A stretch of DNA of 64,000 nucleotides from Bacteroidales bacterium (lineage in GTDB: Bacteria > Bacteroidota > Bacteroidia > Bacteroidales > Tenuifilaceae): the NCBI GenBank assembly GCA_016931855.1, contig JAFGDZ010000079.1, positions 1 through 64,000 of the forward strand, read 5' to 3'. A program made the position numbers and the translations under genes. Positions 8,898 through 17,967 of the stretch are shown here, piece by piece; position 1 is the stretch's first letter; every line of letters begins with the position of its first letter. The notes under the pieces are model-generated. The model had not been told where the DNA came from, searched no databases, and saw only the letters and a list, made by a program, of their open reading frames with translations.

Positions 8898-10283
8898 CTA
8901 TTTTGTTAGCACAAAAAACTGCCAAGGTGCCAGTTCAAGGGTATCGGAACCGGTAAACGTTTGAGCTTCGCCAGTAAGGTAGTTGGTATAATCGCCCACA
9001 AACTCATCGCCCTGTAGGGTAATTGTTTGCACCAGCGGCGACAGGTTGAATATAGAGAATACCTCATCGTTCTCGGCTCTGCGAATTAGAGCAAAAACGT
9101 TAACATCGTTAGATGTTTTAACCCGAATCACCTCCCCGCCATCGGGGCCAGCAGCCAGAGCGGTGTTCTCCTCCTTGAGCTGGTTTAGCTTGGTGTAAAA
9201 GTTGGTCATTTCGGCATTCTCCGTCCAATCAATCAGGTCTTTCTCAAAGAATTGCAGCCTACGGTTAAAACCAACCTCCTGTCCGTTGTAAATAAGCGGC
9301 ATGCCAGGCATAACATAGGTTAGCGCGGTAAACGCTTTTACGCCCTCGCCCAAGCGTTCAAACTCGGTTCCATTCCATGAGTTCTCATCGTGATTCGATG
9401 TAAAGTTCATCTTAATGGTATTGCGTGGGTAAGTTGATTCGCTCTTTAGCACATACTGGTCGAGATCCATTACCGTTTTCTTTCCTTTGGCAATCTCGTT
9501 CTTAATGTGGTGGAACTCCCAGCCATAATCAGCATCAAAAGCGTATTCCTGTAGCTCGGGCTTTTCGGCCTCGGCAAGCATAAACATGGGTTTAACCTCA
9601 TCAAGCTCACGGCGCGCCTTGTTCCAGAACTCGGTAGGAACCTCACCAGCCACGTCGCAGCGGAAACCGTCGATATCGGCCTCCTCAACCCAGTACTTCA
9701 TGGCATCAATCATGGCATCCCACAGCTTCTTGTTCTCAAAGTCCAGCTCGGCCACATCGGTCCAGTCAAATGGAGAGATTAGGTTGCCAACGGAATCGCG
9801 AGTGTAAAACTCGGGGTTGGAGGTTACCCAAACCGCATCGTGCGATGTGTGGTTTGCCACCCAGTCGATAATAACCTTCATGTCTAGGCTATGGGCCTCA
9901 TCAACCATTGCCTTAAAATCATCAAAAGTTCCAAACTCCGGATTGGTACCCTTATAGTCCTTAATGGAGTAGTAGCTACCCAAGGTTCCCTTACGATTCT
10001 CAACGCCAATGGGGTGAACTGGCATAAACCAAAGCACATCAACGCCAAGCTCCTTAAGCCTAGGCAAACTTTGGGCAAAAGCGTTAAATGTACCCTCGGG
10101 GGTAAACTGGCGCACGTTTACCTCATAAATGGTAGCGGTACTAACCCAATCGAGATGCTCTACAGCAAAGGGCTCTTGAACCTTTTCCTGCCTCTGCATG
10201 CAAGAGGAGAAGGAGATTGATGCCCCTAGAAGTACTAATAGCATACTTGTAAAGGCAGTAAACGAAAGCTTTCTTTTCATCAT
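8898..10283 (-). CDS. GH13 alpha-amylase-family lipoprotein
   Basis: A 461-residue glycoside hydrolase family 13 enzyme. The N-terminus is a lipoprotein signal peptide (MMKRKLSFTAF, hydrophobic core, then FSSC as lipobox). GH13 regions are visible: region I DWVANHTS, region II GFRCDVAGEV with the nucleophile Asp, region III MLAEAEKPEL with the acid/base Glu, and region IV FTSNHDENSW with the transition-state Asp. It should hydrolyse alpha-glucans or malto-oligosaccharides at the envelope. I chose the ATG pair at 10283/10280; an extended frame reaches 10310 but would bury the signal peptide. No SusC/SusD pair is nearby, so this is not a polysaccharide utilisation locus. Linkage specificity unknown. 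Confidence 0.9.
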   Translation of the reverse strand: MMKRKLSFTAFTSMLLVLLGASISFSSCMQRQEKVQEPFAVEHLDWVSTATIYEVNVRQFTPEGTFNAFAQSLPRLKELGVDVLWFMPVHPIGVENRKGTLGSYYSIKDYKGTNPEFGTFDDFKAMVDEAHSLDMKVIIDWVANHTSHDAVWVTSNPEFYTRDSVGNLISPFDWTDVAELDFENKKLWDAMIDAMKYWVEEADIDGFRCDVAGEVPTEFWNKARRELDEVKPMFMLAEAEKPELQEYAFDADYGWEFHHIKNEIAKGKKTVMDLDQYVLKSESTYPRNTIKMNFTSNHDENSWNGTEFERLGEGVKAFTALTYVMPGMPLIYNGQEVGFNRRLQFFEKDLIDWTENAEMTNFYTKLNQLKEENTALAAGPDGGEVIRVKTSNDVNVFALIRRAENDEVFSIFNLSPLVQTITLQGDEFVGDYTNYLTGEAQTFTGSDTLELAPWQFFVLTK

Positions 10284-10395
10284 AACAAAAAATATTAGTG
10301 ATTGAACCATTAGATTTCACTCGTTTGCACTGGGTATTTTGCGGGAAATCAGCGTTTTTATAGGCAGTCCACGTGATGAACTATGGTTTTTTTTG

Positions 10396-10403
10396 TACTT
10401 TTG
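10396..10403 (+). promoter_or_regulatory. -7 box upstream of pfkA
   Basis: TACTTTTG matches TAnnTTTG about 110 bases before the gene start, leaving a long leader. The -33 region is not clearly conserved. Confidence 0.5.
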
Positions 10404-10513
10404 CTTTCGTGCAGAAAAATCGACTCGTTAAAAGTACAACTTTAAAACAAATCTGCAAATACAAAGCTTAAATGCTTGTAAACAAAGTTTTTAAACTGTA
10501 ATTCATTTTGTCT

Positions 10514-11608
10514 ATGAAAAGAGTATTAGTTGCCACCGGCGGCGGCGATTGTCCTGGGTTAAATGCTGTAATTAGGGCAATTGTTAAGCGTGCTGCACAG
10601 GAACGCGACTGGGAAGTGATAGGGAGTATCTCATCATTTGATGGCATACTTCGTGAGCCCACCGAAATTAGGGTGTTAGACGAAAGATCTGTTGCTGGTA
10701 TTCACGTACAAGGCGGTACCATAATTGGTACAACCAACAAGGGAGGCCCCTTTGCATGGCCAGTTAAGAACAAGGATGGCTCTTGGGGATCGGTTGACCG
10801 CTCCGATGAGATGATCCGTAAACTGCAGTACCTTGGCATTGATGCTGTTATTAGCATTGGTGGCGATGGTTCGCAAAAAATATCGCAGGCACTCTATGAG
10901 AAGGGTCTTAATATTATTGGCGTTCCCAAAACCATTGACAACGACCTTTCTGCAACCGATTTCACCTTCGGGTTCCAAACCGCAGTTCAAATTGCCACCG
11001 AAGCTGTTGATAAGCTTGTTACCACTGCTGCCAGCCACAACCGTGTGCTTATTCTTGAGGTTATGGGACGTTACGCAGGCTGGATTGCCCTACATGCGGC
11101 TATTGCTGGTGGTGCCGAGGTTTGCTTAATTCCAGAAATTCCTTACGACATTAAGAAGGTAGCAGAGAAGCTATCGAGCCGTTTCAACAAGGGTAAAGGC
11201 CATGCCATTTGCGTTGTAGCAGAGGGTGCTGTTCCTGTTGGTGGGTCACTTACATCTGAGGAGAGCAGTGAGGTAGGCTATGCTAACCTACGCCTTGGTG
11301 GTGTTGCCCGTAAGCTGGAAATGGAGCTTAAAAAATCTGGCTTTGAGGCCGACATGCGCGAAACGGTTCTTGGTCACCTTCAGCGAGGTGGTATTCCAGT
11401 TGCATACGACCGTATTCTAGCCACTCAATTTGGCGTTAAGGCCTTTGAGATGGTGCTGGAAGGCAGATTCGGTGAGATGGTTGCATATCGTCATCCAGAT
11501 ATTATTGCTGTACCGCTAGTTGACGCAGTAAACCGTCCTAACTTTGTTGATCCGGGTTGCGACCTTGTTCGCACAGCAAAAGGTGTAGGTATTAGCTTTG
11601 GCGACTAA
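10514..11608 (+). CDS. pfkA: 6-phosphofructokinase
   Basis: A 364-residue phosphofructokinase phosphorylating fructose 6-phosphate in glycolysis. Signature motifs: TGGGDCPGLNAVIRA (nucleotide loop), SIGGDGSQKIS, GVPKTIDNDLSATD with the catalytic Asp, EVMGRYAGWIA, and LGHLQRGG near the C-terminus. GGDG, rather than GGDD, argues for ATP as donor, while Lys in PKTIDND is the residue found in pyrophosphate enzymes; the combination defines the 'mixed-substrate' group III PFKs, many of which use ATP. An in-frame TTG occurs two codons earlier, but ATG at 10514 begins the canonical MKRVLVATGG. The gene has its own -7 box and terminator, so it is monocistronic. Confidence 0.93.
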   Translation: MKRVLVATGGGDCPGLNAVIRAIVKRAAQERDWEVIGSISSFDGILREPTEIRVLDERSVAGIHVQGGTIIGTTNKGGPFAWPVKNKDGSWGSVDRSDEMIRKLQYLGIDAVISIGGDGSQKISQALYEKGLNIIGVPKTIDNDLSATDFTFGFQTAVQIATEAVDKLVTTAASHNRVLILEVMGRYAGWIALHAAIAGGAEVCLIPEIPYDIKKVAEKLSSRFNKGKGHAICVVAEGAVPVGGSLTSEESSEVGYANLRLGGVARKLEMELKKSGFEADMRETVLGHLQRGGIPVAYDRILATQFGVKAFEMVLEGRFGEMVAYRHPDIIAVPLVDAVNRPNFVDPGCDLVRTAKGVGISFGD

Positions 11609-11646
11609 GCTAAGCCTCCCCTTTTTTCTCAAAATTTACTGATCTG

Positions 11647-11672
11647 CCGGCTCTGTTTGGGGTCGGTTTTTT
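11647..11672 (+). terminator. Terminator of pfkA
   Basis: Stem CCGGCTC (11647-11653) with GGGTCGG plus G (11660-11666), two G-U pairs, 6-base loop, followed by six T then ATTT. Confidence 0.7.
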
Positions 11673-11729
11673 ATTTATAATTGTGCAGCAAAGCGAAGAT
11701 TAAGACGCACGCCTTATATCGTGGGATTA

Positions 11730-12845
11730 ATGGGTAGAATCAAGGGTTCATATAACGCAGTATGGCATTGGATGGTAGCACAAAAGTACCTTCTTATCGT
11801 TCTCCTGTTTACACCCCTTTGCGCCAACGCAAAGCCTGACACTACTGCGCATAATTCATCCCTATACGCATCGGTTAGTGCAGGAAAGGTTATTGCGCAC
11901 CACACCATACTTTCCTCCTTAAACAACGGAATTACTCTTGGTACAGAGATATCCTACAAAAGCACTCTTAAGCAGCACGATAATCTTGCCAAATACTGGG
12001 GATTACACCTAAACGCCTCCCGCTATGGCAACGCTAATTTGGGCTATAGCATTAGCATTACCCCCATTGTTACTGCGCCTATTCTATCGGCAAAACGTAC
12101 CAAGGTGTTTCTATCGGTAGGGTCGGGAATTGGATTGGTAACAAAGAGGTACAATCCCATTAGCAATCCAACCAACTACTCCTTTTCCACTCCAATTAAT
12201 ATTGCAGCTAAGGTTGAACTAGAGACTAATGTGCAGATAAGCCCAAGGCGCATTGCTTTTGTAAAAGTAGTAGCACACCACATATCAAACGGCAACACAA
12301 AAAAGCCCAACTACGGTTTAAATAGCATATCCCTTGCTGCGGGCGTACAGCTGGGCTCTCCCTGGCCAAATGCTCCAGTAAAAGAGGCTAGGCTAAATTT
12401 TCCAAGTCAAGGCCAATTCAGCATAACTGCTTCGGCTGGATACCGAGAAGCGGGAGACTACGGTGGGAAAAGGTATGCGGTTGGCAGCGTAAAGCTCAGC
12501 TACAAGCTCTTACAATGGGAAAACAACGGCCTTTTAACGGGTACCGATTTGATGCTAGATAAGGCCAGTCTATTTCACCTAGAACGAGATGGGACAAGCC
12601 ACTCTGGGAATATTGATGCATTTAAGCTAGGGCTAAACGCTGGAATTGAGAAGCAAATTAATAGAATTAGCCTTTCGGCTAGCTGCGGGGTTTACGTACA
12701 CCGAAAGGATACAACGGGCGGATTTCTTTACCAACATATTGCAATTAACTACTGGATAACGCGTTACCTTGCCACGCAGCTATCGCTAAAAACGCACTGG
12801 ACTACTGCCGATTACCTTGAGCTAGGCCTCCGGGTTAGAATTTAA
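11730..12845 (+). CDS. PagL-like acyloxyacyl hydrolase (lipid A 3-O-deacylase family)
   Basis: A 371-residue predicted outer-membrane protein. A signal peptide core YLLIVLLFTPLCANA is followed by barrel-like amphipathic strands. The segment HHISNGNTKKPNYGLNS contains the PagL catalytic His-x-Ser followed by the conserved Asn and Gly residues; in PagL these belong to a Ser-His-Glu triad that removes an ester-linked acyl chain from lipid A. The protein is about twice PagL size: residues about 30-225 hold the PagL-like domain and the C-terminal half (about 230-371) is an extra barrel-like region I cannot assign. The start could be ATG 11730 or ATG 11772; the frame also reaches a GTG at 11721. 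It overlaps the convergent DUF3108 gene by 11 bases. Confidence 0.7.
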   Translation: MGRIKGSYNAVWHWMVAQKYLLIVLLFTPLCANAKPDTTAHNSSLYASVSAGKVIAHHTILSSLNNGITLGTEISYKSTLKQHDNLAKYWGLHLNASRYGNANLGYSISITPIVTAPILSAKRTKVFLSVGSGIGLVTKRYNPISNPTNYSFSTPINIAAKVELETNVQISPRRIAFVKVVAHHISNGNTKKPNYGLNSISLAAGVQLGSPWPNAPVKEARLNFPSQGQFSITASAGYREAGDYGGKRYAVGSVKLSYKLLQWENNGLLTGTDLMLDKASLFHLERDGTSHSGNIDAFKLGLNAGIEKQINRISLSASCGVYVHRKDTTGGFLYQHIAINYWITRYLATQLSLKTHWTTADYLELGLRVRI

Positions 12846-13653
12846 CCTCCTTTAATGGGTACTTACTTCCCTTAACGCCTGTAAGGATCGCTTTTACTGA
12901 ACCAACCAGTATTTTTGCCTCAACCAGAACGGGAATCCTATTCTTATCATCGGTAACCCAAACGGTTAAATCCTCGCCTCCTTTAAAAATCGTACCCTCA
13001 ACCAGCATTGCCGAGAACTTAATGGTATTGTACTTCTCCCCGCTTCGCAGCTCCAGCTTTTCCTTACCCTTATACCGAAGAAAAAGGTCGAAAACCTCAT
13101 TGTCAATCACCATTCGCAACGGAATTTTCTCGTTCGGTTTCCTATTATCAAAATCGAGGTTACGGCAGTAGTAAATGGCGCTAAGCACATCAAAAGTGCA
13201 ACCAGACAGCTTATGAATATCGCGCTTAAAGGCTCTTTTGCTCGTTTTGCTAATAATATCTACGTTTCCTTTCTCGTAGTTAAACACATACCTATTATAG
13301 GTTTCAAAGCCACCCTCCGATGTTTCCCGCTCAAACCAGTAGGGTTTTAGGTTTACTGTATCAATAATAGACTCGAACCTATCGCGCACCTTAAAAAACC
13401 AATCGTACTCCTTTAGGCTCCATCCCTTCGACACCAGATGCAAAGCCTTTTCTCCATTGTAAGTGGTATCGGATACGCTAAAAAACACATCGCCTGCGTT
13501 AAGCCATATAAACCCCCAATTGTAAACTGCCCTATAGGTAATGTACTCGCCCGACTTAAAGGTGTAGTCGCCCAAACACTCATCCCTTTGCGCCATAGCA
13601 ATGGTGCTAAGGAATAACAGGAGCAGAAAAACTAAGCCGTGTACGTTTCTCAT
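12835..13653 (-). CDS. DUF3108 periplasmic protein
   Basis: A 272-residue exported protein with a signal peptide (HGLVFLLLLFLSTIAMAQ). The body matches DUF3108: a conserved opening with GEYITYRAVYNWGFIWLNAGD, where the family pattern is 'Y.V.Y..+..GT..', and late strands with VEGTIFKGGEDLTVWVTDD and RIPVLVEAKILVGSVKA. The family is widespread in the Gram-negative envelope, without an established biochemical function. The 3' end overlaps the PagL-like gene on the other strand by 11 bases, so both transcripts must run into each other or end within coding sequence. The spacer upstream has no good promoter box. Confidence 0.85.
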   Translation of the reverse strand: MRNVHGLVFLLLLFLSTIAMAQRDECLGDYTFKSGEYITYRAVYNWGFIWLNAGDVFFSVSDTTYNGEKALHLVSKGWSLKEYDWFFKVRDRFESIIDTVNLKPYWFERETSEGGFETYNRYVFNYEKGNVDIISKTSKRAFKRDIHKLSGCTFDVLSAIYYCRNLDFDNRKPNEKIPLRMVIDNEVFDLFLRYKGKEKLELRSGEKYNTIKFSAMLVEGTIFKGGEDLTVWVTDDKNRIPVLVEAKILVGSVKAILTGVKGSKYPLKEVKF

Positions 13654-13744
13654 ATGGTGCAGGGGGAATATCCCCCAATCAAATTATTATATACAAAAGC
13701 CAATGAATGGAACAGCTGAATTTAGCGAAAGTTTAATAAACAAA

Positions 13745-13776
13745 CCGCCCGCTTAGGAAATAATCCTAGCGGGCGG
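13745..13776 (-). terminator. Terminator of the chemoreceptor gene
   Basis: GC-rich stem CCGCCCGCTTAGGA (13745-13758) with TCCTAGCGGGCGG (13764-13776), one bulged T. On the minus strand it is followed by TTTGTTTATT. Confidence 0.8.
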
Positions 13777-13807
13777 CAGGTACTTTGCTCTATGGTTTTA
13801 AATCTGT

Positions 13808-15982
13808 TTAAAAGCGTTCGTAACCATCATCGGCCTTATTGTCGGAAAGGAAGTTGAGCTTTGTGCCCTTGTTTCCTTTAGGTTTTAGCTCAGTAGCAGG
13901 ACTTGCTTTAGGCGATGAAACGCTTGGCTTTGGTTGCTCCTTTTTCTTTTCATCCAAAGGTTTCTCCCCTTTGCTTGCAGCAACAGGTTTACTCATAACC
14001 TTAACCGCTGGTTTTGGCGCACTTTTGTCTATTTCGGCAAATTGAGTTTCACTCTTTACCTTTACCATGTGCTGCTTTGCGGATGTGGCCTTAGCTGCAT
14101 CAACCTTAAAGAATCCAACAATCTGCTTCATCTGTTCGGCCTGGCTGCTTAGCTCCTCGGAACTAGTTGCCAGCTCCTCCGATGCGGCAGCATTCTGCTG
14201 CGTAACCTGATTTAGCTGCTGTATGGCGTTGTTTATTTGATCGGCACCGCTGTTCTGCTCAATACTTGCAGCGGTAATCTCCTGTACAAGCTGAGCGGTA
14301 CGCTCAATTTCAGGAACCATTTTATCCATCAACACAGCAGCCTCTTCAGTAATATTTAGGCTGGTTTTTGAGAGCATCGATATTTCGTCGGCAGCAACCT
14401 TGCTACGCTCGGCTAGCTTACGAACCTCGGCAGCCACTACGGCAAAGCCCTTTCCGTACTCCCCTGCCCTTGCGGCCTCAACAGCAGCATTTAGAGCCAG
14501 TATATTGGTTTGGAATGCGATATCGTTAACAATGGTAATCTTATCGGCAATAAGCCTCATGGAGCTTAGGCTGTCCTTGGCCTTTTTGCCAACCTCCTCT
14601 ATGCTGGTTGCAGCGCTGTGTGCAATTACCTCGGTTTGCTTTGAGTTATCGGTGTTCTGCTGAATATTGGCCGCCATCTCCTCCATGGAGCTGGATACCT
14701 CCTCGGCCGATGAGGCCTGCTCATTAGCTCCCTGCGAGAGCTGCTCGGAGCTGGAGCTAATTTGGCTGGATGCCGAGGCAATATGGTCGGCACCCTGTTT
14801 AATTCCCGAAACTACATCGCGCAGCTGAACCACCATTCGATCTAGCGACTCGGAGAGCAAGCCCAGCTCATCGTTAGAGTAGGTTGATGAGGTAACGGTT
14901 AAATCGCCATCGGCTATTCTCTTTGTGGTATCGACCATGGCTACAATTGGGCGCACAAGCCTTACCATAAACACCCACAAAATGAGTAGGCTTATTGCCA
15001 TTAGCAGCAGCCCGGCAATTACCATCCTATAGGTCATTCCCATTGCCTCTTCCTGAATAATGCTGGTAGGAACCTGTATGTTTACCTGCCAAGGGCTATC
15101 GGTCTCAGCAAAGTAGATGGGAACAGAAACCTCAATAATATCGCCCATTTGCACAACAGACTCTTTACCTGCTTTAATATCGGAAAGCTTGCGCTGAGAT
15201 ACATCGGAGGCGTAGAGCTCGGTTAAGCTTTTGGCCGCAACCGACTCGTTGTTCTTCTCGGCTACAATGGTACCGTTATTTGAGATTACGTTGATATTGG
15301 AACGACCCTCAAATATATTGCTCTCATCCACCATTTTTTGGATAAAGGTGCTTGAGATATCGGCACCCACAATTCCATAAAACGTATTGTTGTTTACAAT
15401 TGGGAAAATGGTTGATACAAGAATCACTTTATTTCCCTGCACATTCCAGTAAGGATTTGAAACAAAGGGCTTTTTGGTATTCCTTGGAACTAAGTAGTAA
15501 TCCTGATCGTTATAACCAGCACCAGTAACAAGAATAGCTCCTCCATCGCGGCGATTCCAGTAAGGAATAAACCTACCAGTTTGGTCGTGCCCCTGCTGGT
15601 TAACAAACTGGGCATCCAAACCATCAAACTGATTTGGTTCCCACATGGTATAAGTAGTAAAAAGAACGCCGTTATCTACCAATACCTTTTCAAGCATTGC
15701 ATTAGCCTCTGCACGAGATAAGCTAACGGGATTCTCTTTCGATTTTATTGTTGAAAATGCATTTGCCAAGTAACGGGTTGCATTTAGGGCACGCTCAACC
15801 TCAAGTTTTATATTTTGCGCATAATCGCGCGAGGTCAGCAGCGCCTGATTCTCTGCATTAGCAACGGCTCTTTCCCATGCAATGTAGGAGCTTACGGTTA
15901 CTAGCGTTGCAACGGTTAAAAAGATACCAATCCCAACAATAAACTGAAGCTTCACCTTAAATGACACAAAACGTTTCTTCAT
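13808..15982 (-). CDS. Methyl-accepting chemotaxis protein with double Cache sensor
   Basis: A 724-residue transmembrane chemoreceptor. TM1 spans about 13-36. A periplasmic double-Cache (dCache_1) ligand domain spans about 40-315, with the typical [14 protein letters not shown] and a later ISNPYW-like stretch. TM2 lies around 322-345, then HAMP (about 345-400), then a long signalling coiled coil with the conserved hairpin tip [21 protein letters not shown] Lys/Pro/Ser-rich linker of about 80 residues ends in GYERF, which resembles the NWETF pentapeptide that tethers CheR and CheB. The amino-acid-binding Cache motif was not evident, so the ligand is unknown. It is the only receptor in the window and could feed the CheA/CheW system encoded 38 kb away. 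Confidence 0.93.
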   Translation of the reverse strand: MKKRFVSFKVKLQFIVGIGIFLTVATLVTVSSYIAWERAVANAENQALLTSRDYAQNIKLEVERALNATRYLANAFSTIKSKENPVSLSRAEANAMLEKVLVDNGVLFTTYTMWEPNQFDGLDAQFVNQQGHDQTGRFIPYWNRRDGGAILVTGAGYNDQDYYLVPRNTKKPFVSNPYWNVQGNKVILVSTIFPIVNNNTFYGIVGADISSTFIQKMVDESNIFEGRSNINVISNNGTIVAEKNNESVAAKSLTELYASDVSQRKLSDIKAGKESVVQMGDIIEVSVPIYFAETDSPWQVNIQVPTSIIQEEAMGMTYRMVIAGLLLMAISLLILWVFMVRLVRPIVAMVDTTKRIADGDLTVTSSTYSNDELGLLSESLDRMVVQLRDVVSGIKQGADHIASASSQISSSSEQLSQGANEQASSAEEVSSSMEEMAANIQQNTDNSKQTEVIAHSAATSIEEVGKKAKDSLSSMRLIADKITIVNDIAFQTNILALNAAVEAARAGEYGKGFAVVAAEVRKLAERSKVAADEISMLSKTSLNITEEAAVLMDKMVPEIERTAQLVQEITAASIEQNSGADQINNAIQQLNQVTQQNAAASEELATSSEELSSQAEQMKQIVGFFKVDAAKATSAKQHMVKVKSETQFAEIDKSAPKPAVKVMSKPVAASKGEKPLDEKKKEQPKPSVSSPKASPATELKPKGNKGTKLNFLSDNKADDGYERF

Positions 15983-16021
15983 TACTCTCTATTTTAGTTA
16001 CTACAACTTCCTAAAATCAAT

Positions 16022-16705
16022 CTAAAAAACCCACTTTGCACCAAGTGTTGGACACGCCTTAAAGCCTTCTACTCCACCAAAATTACTGCTTAGCTCAACT
16101 TCGCCTCCCAATGAGAAGTGCTTGTTAAAGTTGTACCAGATCTGAGGTTCAGAAAGGAATATGTATGAGGTTGTTTTTGCGAGGTTGTCCTCTCTCCAAA
16201 AATCAGCGAATCCAGAAAAAGTAACCTTACCCTCTAGGAAATGCATGTACCAAACAGCGGTTAGCTGAAACGATGCATCGTGCTTATCGGTAATATACTT
16301 GTACAAAGCCTGAAAGGTAATACCGCGAGTAAAGTTTTCGTTGTTCCAAGAATAGGCAGGACCAAACAGATAGGCATTATTAATTGTATAAGCAAGATCT
16401 GTTCCTCCTAATTTAAACTGGCCAAATCCACCATCAAACTCAAGGTGAGCAGTAAATGGGCCTTCCCAGAATTTTAGGTCGCGAGAAATTTCCCAGTATG
16501 CTAAGCCTACACCTCCTTTATCAGCAGAATAGTCCATATCTACAAAGAAGAAAGTACTACCGTACTGGTCGGGCTTAAACATTTCAAGGGTGGTTGTAAA
16601 AAACTCACGGTCTTCTCCAAAATCGTAGTGTAGCTGTAAATTCTGTGCATTTGCGGCTAGCCCTGCTATTGCAAGGAGTGCAACAAGAGTAAACTTCCTT
16701 AACAT
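16022..16705 (-). CDS. DUF5020-family outer-membrane protein
   Basis: A 227-residue protein with a clear signal peptide (MLRKFTLVALLAIAGLAANA) and a barrel-like remainder of alternating strands ending in Phe (LGAKWVF), as expected for an outer-membrane protein. The pattern NLQLHYDFGEDREFFTTTLE followed by FFFVDMDYS is that of DUF5020, related to the nucleoside-channel (Tsx-like) fold. Its substrate is unknown. It lies 39 bases upstream of the chemoreceptor gene on the same strand; co-transcription is possible, which would pair a barrel protein with a receptor, but no evidence beyond spacing supports this. Confidence 0.82.
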   Translation of the reverse strand: MLRKFTLVALLAIAGLAANAQNLQLHYDFGEDREFFTTTLEMFKPDQYGSTFFFVDMDYSADKGGVGLAYWEISRDLKFWEGPFTAHLEFDGGFGQFKLGGTDLAYTINNAYLFGPAYSWNNENFTRGITFQALYKYITDKHDASFQLTAVWYMHFLEGKVTFSGFADFWREDNLAKTTSYIFLSEPQIWYNFNKHFSLGGEVELSSNFGGVEGFKACPTLGAKWVF

Positions 16706-16864
16706 ATTGGTTTATTTTTAGGTTAATAAATTGCTTATTAGCTAGTACCTGCAAATAAACGACAAAAAAAATTGTCCGTTTCAACATTTAGAATGATCTT
16801 AATCATCGCTATAGGACAATAAAACTCACCATACACCTAGGAATCTGCATATAAATACCAAAAA

Positions 16865-16890
16865 ACCGCAACTTCGTTACAAGTTGCGGT
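16865..16890 (-). terminator. Terminator of the DUF368 gene
   Basis: Perfect 10-bp stem ACCGCAACTT (16865-16874) and AAGTTGCGGT (16881-16890), loop CGTTAC. The minus strand continues into a T tract. Confidence 0.85.
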
Positions 16891-16957
16891 CGTCAAAAAA
16901 AAATGAAATATCAAAAAATCAGCATACGCCTTACCAAAGGCTCTCTCCGTTTCTATT

Positions 16958-17896
16958 CTACTTTTTAAGCTTTTTACCTAAAAATTCAAATCCAAAAACC
17001 AGCAGCGCACCAAAGCAGGCAATAGCAATGGCTTGTACTGTATGTGGCTCTAACCCGTTAACCGAAAGGTACGTGTTGGGCAAAACGTTACTCTCAACCA
17101 ATGGCTTTACTACTCCATGAGAGTCAATGTAGGTTTGAACCGATACCTTCCAAGGCCAAACCTTATTTAACGAGCCAACCATAAAGCCAGTAAGTACGGC
17201 TATGGTAATATTATGGTACTTAGCAAGCATCCACGATAGCAAATTAGAAAAAGCTACAATTCCAATTGCTGCGCCCGAAAGGAAGATTAGAATTATAGGA
17301 ATATCCAAACTTGATATGGCGGTCATCATAAACAGGTACTTACCTAGCAGCAACAGAATAAAACTTCCTGAAATACCTGGCAGTATCATTGCGCAAATGG
17401 CTATTGCACCCGAAAGGAATATAAACCAGTAGCTATTTGAGGTTTCGGTTGGCGATGCTGCTGTTATAAAATAGCCTATGGCAACGCCTAAAACAATAGC
17501 CACAATGGGACTTACAGACCATTTTGTAACCTTTTTCCCAATAAACCAAGTGGATGATAGAATAAGCCCAAAAAAGAAGGACCAAACAAGAATTGGATGA
17601 TTACTTAGCAGGTACTGCATTAGCTTTGCCAGCGAAAATACGCTTGTACCAATTCCCAGCACAACGCTAAGCAGGAAGTTCCCATTTATATCGGCCCAAA
17701 ACTCAGAGATTCCACCCTTTTTAAAAATCTTAAGAATAGACTTTGAACCTACTGATTTTATTGATGAGATAAGCTCCTCGTATATGCCCGTAATAAAAGC
17801 AATGGTACCACCAGACACCCCTGGAATTACATCGGCAGCCCCCATACCTGCTCCTTTAATGTACAGGAGAAGGTAGTCGCTAAATTTTCTTTTCAT
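16958..17896 (-). CDS. DUF368 membrane protein (PopT-like polyprenyl-phosphate translocase)
   Basis: A 312-residue polytopic inner-membrane protein with about nine hydrophobic segments. The N-terminal signature KGAGMGAADVIPGVSGGTIAF and a second, inverted-repeat-like copy in the middle (AICAMILPGISGSFILLLLG) are diagnostic of DUF368. Members have recently been linked to recycling of undecaprenyl phosphate across the cytoplasmic membrane (PopT), which supports peptidoglycan and surface-glycan synthesis. The two PG[VI]SG loops probably form the substrate site. Neighbouring genes do not add to this. The gene has its own terminator, and the upstream ComA-like gene also has one, so it is probably transcribed alone. 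The family call is firm; the PopT function is transferred from literature. Confidence 0.88.
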   Translation of the reverse strand: MKRKFSDYLLLYIKGAGMGAADVIPGVSGGTIAFITGIYEELISSIKSVGSKSILKIFKKGGISEFWADINGNFLLSVVLGIGTSVFSLAKLMQYLLSNHPILVWSFFFGLILSSTWFIGKKVTKWSVSPIVAIVLGVAIGYFITAASPTETSNSYWFIFLSGAIAICAMILPGISGSFILLLLGKYLFMMTAISSLDIPIILIFLSGAAIGIVAFSNLLSWMLAKYHNITIAVLTGFMVGSLNKVWPWKVSVQTYIDSHGVVKPLVESNVLPNTYLSVNGLEPHTVQAIAIACFGALLVFGFEFLGKKLKK

Positions 17897-17935
17897 CTAA
17901 AAAATAATTGTGAAATTGTGATTTGTGAAACGAAA

Positions 17936-17954
17936 GGCTGACTTGCAGTCAGCC
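17936..17954 (-). terminator. Terminator of the phosphosulfolactate synthase gene
   Basis: Perfect 8-bp stem GGCTGACT (17936-17943) and AGTCAGCC (17947-17954) with a 3-base loop. The minus strand continues TTTCGTTT. Confidence 0.7.
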
Positions 17955-17967
17955 AATCCGTGTTGTG

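Noticed and set aside
17908-17930. Three near-repeats of TTGTGA before the DUF368 gene
   Set aside because: Short, A/T-rich and imperfect; no dyad or spacing that suggests an operator.
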